A stretch of DNA of 10,000 nt from NCBI RefSeq assembly GCF_020216685.1, contig NZ_JAIWNS010000044.1, positions 1 to 10,000 of the forward strand. The letters run 5' to 3'. Under the pieces are notes generated by a model that worked only from the letters and a program-made list of their open reading frames with translations, ran no database searches and was not told where the DNA came from. Within the stretch, counting starts at the first letter, position 1, and each line of letters starts with the position of its first letter. Shown piece by piece: positions 8,501 through 10,000 of the stretch. The position numbers were made by a program, and so were the translations under genes. The DNA comes from Methanospirillum hungatei (GTDB lineage: Archaea > Halobacteriota > Methanomicrobia > Methanomicrobiales > Methanospirillaceae).

Positions 8501-8870
8501 GTTTCACTGCCTGCATGACCTTGTGACTGAGCTCAGCAAACTGGGCTTTCGGGTCTCCTCCCTTCTGCAGATAAAAATCAGCCCCGTTATTAATGGCTTC
8601 AATAACTACCTCTTCTCTTCCCCGGCCGGTGAAGAGGATGAAGGGCATCTCCGGAAACTTCTCCCTGATTTTTTTTAAAAATTCGATACCATCCATATCA
8701 GGCATCAGGTAATCTGATATGATGGCATCATAGGACCTGATTGATGGTGATTCTGCAAGATCCACAGCAGTTATTGAGGTGTCAACGACAAATTCTCCGC
8801 TCCTCTCAAGAAATAGTTTTGCAAGGTCCAAAAGGAGTTCTTCATCATCTACATAGAGGATATGGATCAT
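5535..8870 (-). CDS. Receiver-PAS6-histidine kinase hybrid, 1111 residues
   Basis: This is a soluble two-component hybrid with the receiver at its N-terminus. Residues 1-120 form a receiver domain with the acidic pair Asp8/Asp9, phosphoacceptor Asp53 (SDYLMPDMDG), Thr81 and Lys103, so all key residues are present. Then come PAS domains at about 133-248, 257-386, 397-511 (the GNWxxDI style), 522-635, 645-765 and 778-890, joined by short coiled linkers. The phosphoacceptor helix has His914 in TRHDILN. The ATPase domain, about 990-1105, has N box Asn1015/Asn1019, G1 DDGGG (1047-1051) and G2 GKNTGMG (1066-1072). No membrane helices or signal peptide are seen, so it should be cytoplasmic. The start is firm because MIHILYVDDE is a typical receiver beginning. 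No Shine-Dalgarno sequence lies in front of it, which fits a very short leader from the TATA box at 8903-8910. The receiver probably accepts phosphate from another kinase and tunes the linked kinase core; the downstream membrane kinase is an attractive but unproven donor. The C-terminal 200 residues are clearly paralogous to those of that neighbour. Confidence 0.96.
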   Translation of the reverse strand: MIHILYVDDEELLLDLAKLFLERSGEFVVDTSITAVDLAESPSIRSYDAIISDYLMPDMDGIEFLKKIREKFPEMPFILFTGRGREEVVIEAINNGADFYLQKGGDPKAQFAELSHKVMQAVKRRQAEKELLESEQRFSKAFHANPAIAGLSDLATGTYVDVNDAFLERLSYKRDEVIGKTSLELNILTPEKRKELIHELETRGHLHNYETEIRTHTGKILHVLVSGDVILSGEDKLLLVQAVDITDRITSEEALRESEYRLRSFIENTADAVILIDEEGEIIEWNPAAEKISGIVKDDASGMKVWDIMFRMMLPERKTRKHLEEMEARIKESLKTGVPASQQPVITEILGHDGLPRYIRQVTFPIQTSKGYRFGIIIEDITREKITEEQAEITLNNLQRSQSIAHVGNWTLDIATKRFSASEEALALFGYPPDATPSFDEIALMIHPEDRPRIRDIFANALSTGKSYNIEMRIILPQTGEQRYLYSFGEVETDEEGRPVRVFGVNQDITELKKTSNALKEQESQFRHIIDNLPISISIVTPDGTIRYANPEAMALFEFSSMDELYNTKAPDVWADPSRRKLWLETLQKNGIVTNFEMDLKTPSGKKFWAIGFGIFITYKGELCILSAHHDITDRKRAEDELKKREEQYRFITENSIDVIWTMDLSGRFTYISPSVWHLRGYTPQEVMESTLEETISPSSIDKVQKILQDAQMLIKQGLAVPQQTFEVEQPCKDGSSVWTEVIARPLYDKWGDPIGFIGVSRDITKRREAEETLRDNEIKFISIFNQTPDPILIIDCSGKILEVNHGFHDMFGLSDDEVLGKQIDAIPALSAVGGSDILKDLMERGDEVYRKEMILTNRMNTQIIAEVAWSRLLIHGQPCLLIQIHDISEIRKAHDAAQKANNKLNILSSITRHDILNRVMIASLYSDEIKESVSDPTILKYLNTISQASADIEHLIRFTKEYQDLGTAAPAWQKIESVFSQQGIINLAKGIRIESNLDKLEIYADLMLERVLYNLVENSVRHGQNLTHITVAYEIHDTDCILTYEDDGGGVPVEEKEKIFERGFGKNTGMGLFLIREILSITGIEIHETGIYGSGVRFEIRVPSGKWRQE

Positions 8871-8902
8871 GATCTTGGGGGGATGAATCCTGATACCTGA
8901 TC

Positions 8903-8910
8903 TTTTATAT
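8903..8910 (-). promoter_or_regulatory. Archaeal TATA element for the receiver-kinase gene
   Basis: The minus strand reads ATATAAAA within ACCATATAAAAGATC. Its centre lies about 36 bases before the ATG at 8870. With the usual archaeal distance of about 25-27 bases from TATA to transcript start, the RNA would begin near 8880 and carry a leader of only about 10 bases. The absence of a Shine-Dalgarno sequence agrees with this. The predicted leader includes part or all of a C6 run (8877-8882 on the opposite strand as G6). Confidence 0.55.
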
Positions 8911-9058
8911 GGTCTTGATTTTTACATGTATTGGTGCAGATAACCGGAAAACCATTACGGATACTACTGATTATCCCTTTATCACTATAAAACACTTCGC
9001 TTCTGTCCATAGCTGGTTTCCCATAGTATTCGTGTCTATGGAAATATATGCTATGCAG

Positions 9059-9063
9059 AAAAA
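9059..9063 (-). terminator. Possible U-rich terminator after the ATPase gene
   Basis: Immediately after the TAA at 9066-9068 the minus strand reads CC then five T residues. Further T-rich stretches follow (for example GTGTTTTATAG near 8985-8995). Archaeal termination often uses such U tracts without a hairpin. The run is short, so this is a weak call. Confidence 0.25.
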
Positions 9064-9065
9064 GG

Positions 9066-10000
9066 TTATGCCGGGAGGGAACAGGAGAGTCTGATTGAGT
9101 TTAAGAGGACCACTATGGTCGCCAGCTGATGACCGATTGCCCCCATGACCGGGGTCAGGGCTCCGACGGCAGCGATACCAATAAGAAAGAGATTCAGAAA
9201 CAGAGCAAGACCGATATTTTGTGCTATCGTCCGGCTGGTTTTTCTCCCTAACCGGATAAATGACGGGAGTGCAGAAAGGCCCTTTTCCATAAGGATCACT
9301 CCTGAGCTCTCGAGAGCGAGGGTATTCGCACGACTCCCGATTCCAACTCCAAGGTCAGCCCTGACTAATGCCGGACCGTCATTTGTTCCGTCTCCGATAA
9401 AACATACTACCTCTCCCTGTTCCTGGAGTCTTGCGATATATGTCTCTTTATCCTGTGGAAGAAGTCCGGAGAAAGTCATGGTGTCCGGGATATGGAGCTC
9501 TGCTGCGATGGATCGGGCTACGTTCGTATTGTCTCCGGTAAACATTGCATATTTATATGCTCCGATCTGCTTCAGGGATGTAAAGGCCTCCCTGGTATCG
9601 GTGTGCAGGGTATCGGAGATGCAGAGTGTACCAATATATTCGTTGTTTTGAGCAACCAGAACCTCAGTCTCATTGCCATGCATCAGTCCCTGATGTGACG
9701 TTGCCTTCTTGGGAAGAGGTACAGAGCGTTCCTCTAAAAATTCCCTGCTTCCGACCAGGACCGGTAACCCGTTCCAGATATCCTCTATTCCTTTTCCTGG
9801 TATATGTCGTGCTGTGCCCACGTGAGTGATCTGAATGCCTCGTTGCCCTGCTTCTTCTCTGATGGATTTCGCAATAGGGTGAGGGGAAGACCGCTCAGCA
9901 GAGGCGGCTATGGTAAGAACCTCCTCTTCTGTATGCCCCTTTTCTGGGATGACTGAGATTACTTTCATCTCACCTGATGTCAGGGTTCCGGTTTTATCAA
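9066..10000 (-). CDS. Heavy-metal (P1B-like) P-type ATPase, C-terminal part, cut by window edge
   Basis: This is an ATP-driven metal-ion pump of the cytoplasmic membrane; the N-terminal half lies beyond position 10000. The frame stays open to the window edge. Translating 9969-9998 gives DKTGTLT followed by SGE and then the ATG at 9968, so that ATG is internal; the phosphorylated aspartate is the codon at 9996-9998. Counting from the internal methionine: SPHP at 28-31 is the nucleotide-domain HP motif typical of heavy-metal pumps, PGKGI at 57-61 matches their glycine motif, FTGDN is at 143-147, and the hinge motif GDGTNDGPAL at 192-201. Two membrane helices follow at about 249-268 and 273-289, and the protein ends shortly after NSIRL. 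The last helix carries HQLAT in place of MxxS (copper) or DxG (zinc), so the transported metal cannot be named. The CPC-type motif that would help is outside the window. There is no sign of damage. It is co-directional with the kinase genes but probably a separate transcription unit. Confidence 0.93.
   Translation of the reverse strand, partial: DKTGTLTSGEMKVISVIPEKGHTEEEVLTIAASAERSSPHPIAKSIREEAGQRGIQITHVGTARHIPGKGIEDIWNGLPVLVGSREFLEERSVPLPKKATSHQGLMHGNETEVLVAQNNEYIGTLCISDTLHTDTREAFTSLKQIGAYKYAMFTGDNTNVARSIAAELHIPDTMTFSGLLPQDKETYIARLQEQGEVVCFIGDGTNDGPALVRADLGVGIGSRANTLALESSGVILMEKGLSALPSFIRLGRKTSRTIAQNIGLALFLNLFLIGIAAVGALTPVMGAIGHQLATIVVLLNSIRLSCSLPA

Larger units (their letters stand above)
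8871..9065. other. Non-coding gap between ATPase gene and receiver-kinase gene
   Basis: These 195 bases hold the 3' end region of the ATPase transcript and the promoter of the receiver-kinase gene. They are more AT-rich than the flanking genes. A 61-codon plus-strand frame at 8909-9094 crosses the gap but runs into the ATPase gene and resembles nothing I know. No tRNA, hairpin or repeat was seen. Confidence 0.6.

Noticed and set aside
101..8870. The repeated PAS domains as a DNA repeat or recent tandem duplication
   Set aside because: The PAS copies share fold motifs (such as GYTPDE/GYTPQE and DITE/DITD) but differ strongly in sequence; no long direct DNA repeat was seen between them.
8909..9094. 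Small plus-strand frame of 61 codons across the gap between the ATPase and receiver-kinase genes
   Set aside because: It runs into the 3' end of the ATPase gene, has no ribosome site, and its translation has no recognisable features. A real small gene cannot be excluded, but nothing supports one.
9145..9651. Plus-strand open frame of 168 codons opposite the ATPase gene
   Set aside because: The minus-strand frame carries unmistakable P-type ATPase motifs throughout, while this translation resembles nothing and has the composition of an antisense frame.
9966..9968. ATG as the start of the ATPase gene
   Set aside because: The frame continues upstream and encodes DKTGTLT right before it, the essential phosphorylation motif, so this ATG is internal.

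Overview
The window looks like a methanogenic archaeon of the order Methanomicrobiales, most likely Methanospirillum or a close relative. The reasons are moderate GC, very long multi-PAS sensor kinases with an H-D-I-x-N phosphoacceptor box, a receiver domain ending in a 'YLQKGGDPKAQF'-type segment that I recall from methanogen receiver-PAS proteins, and a TATA-type promoter instead of bacterial -35/-10 boxes. The assignment is inferred from protein style, since there is no rRNA or other phylogenetic marker here.

All three supported genes lie on the minus strand, so transcription runs from high to low coordinates. From the right edge: (1) 9066-10000 is the C-terminal part of a heavy-metal (P1B-like) P-type ATPase. 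The gene is cut by the window edge right at its phosphorylation motif, so it is not a broken gene. (2) 8871-9065 is a non-coding gap with a good archaeal TATA element for the next gene. (3) 5535-8870 encodes an 1111-residue cytoplasmic hybrid: receiver domain, six PAS domains and a histidine kinase core. (4) 5420-5534 is a 115-base spacer without a U-rich terminator. (5) 101-5419 encodes a 1772-residue membrane-anchored sensor kinase: four transmembrane helices, two PAS, an internal histidine-less dimerisation-like domain, a cysteine-containing PAS, GAF, PocR, four more PAS (one with cysteines), and a histidine kinase core. (6) 1-100 is downstream non-coding sequence.

The two sensors probably form one transcription unit. 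Together they carry 13 PAS domains, one GAF and one PocR, with two homologous kinase cores and one receiver (Asp53 of the 5535-8870 product). No DNA-binding or other output domain is encoded here, so the final target is unknown. A plausible but untested model is that the membrane kinase and the receiver-kinase work in one phosphorelay. The most unusual point is the internal, catalytically dead dimerisation-like module in the 1772-residue protein, which suggests that two sensor proteins became fused. I saw no RNA genes, CRISPR arrays, insertion sequences or other mobile elements.
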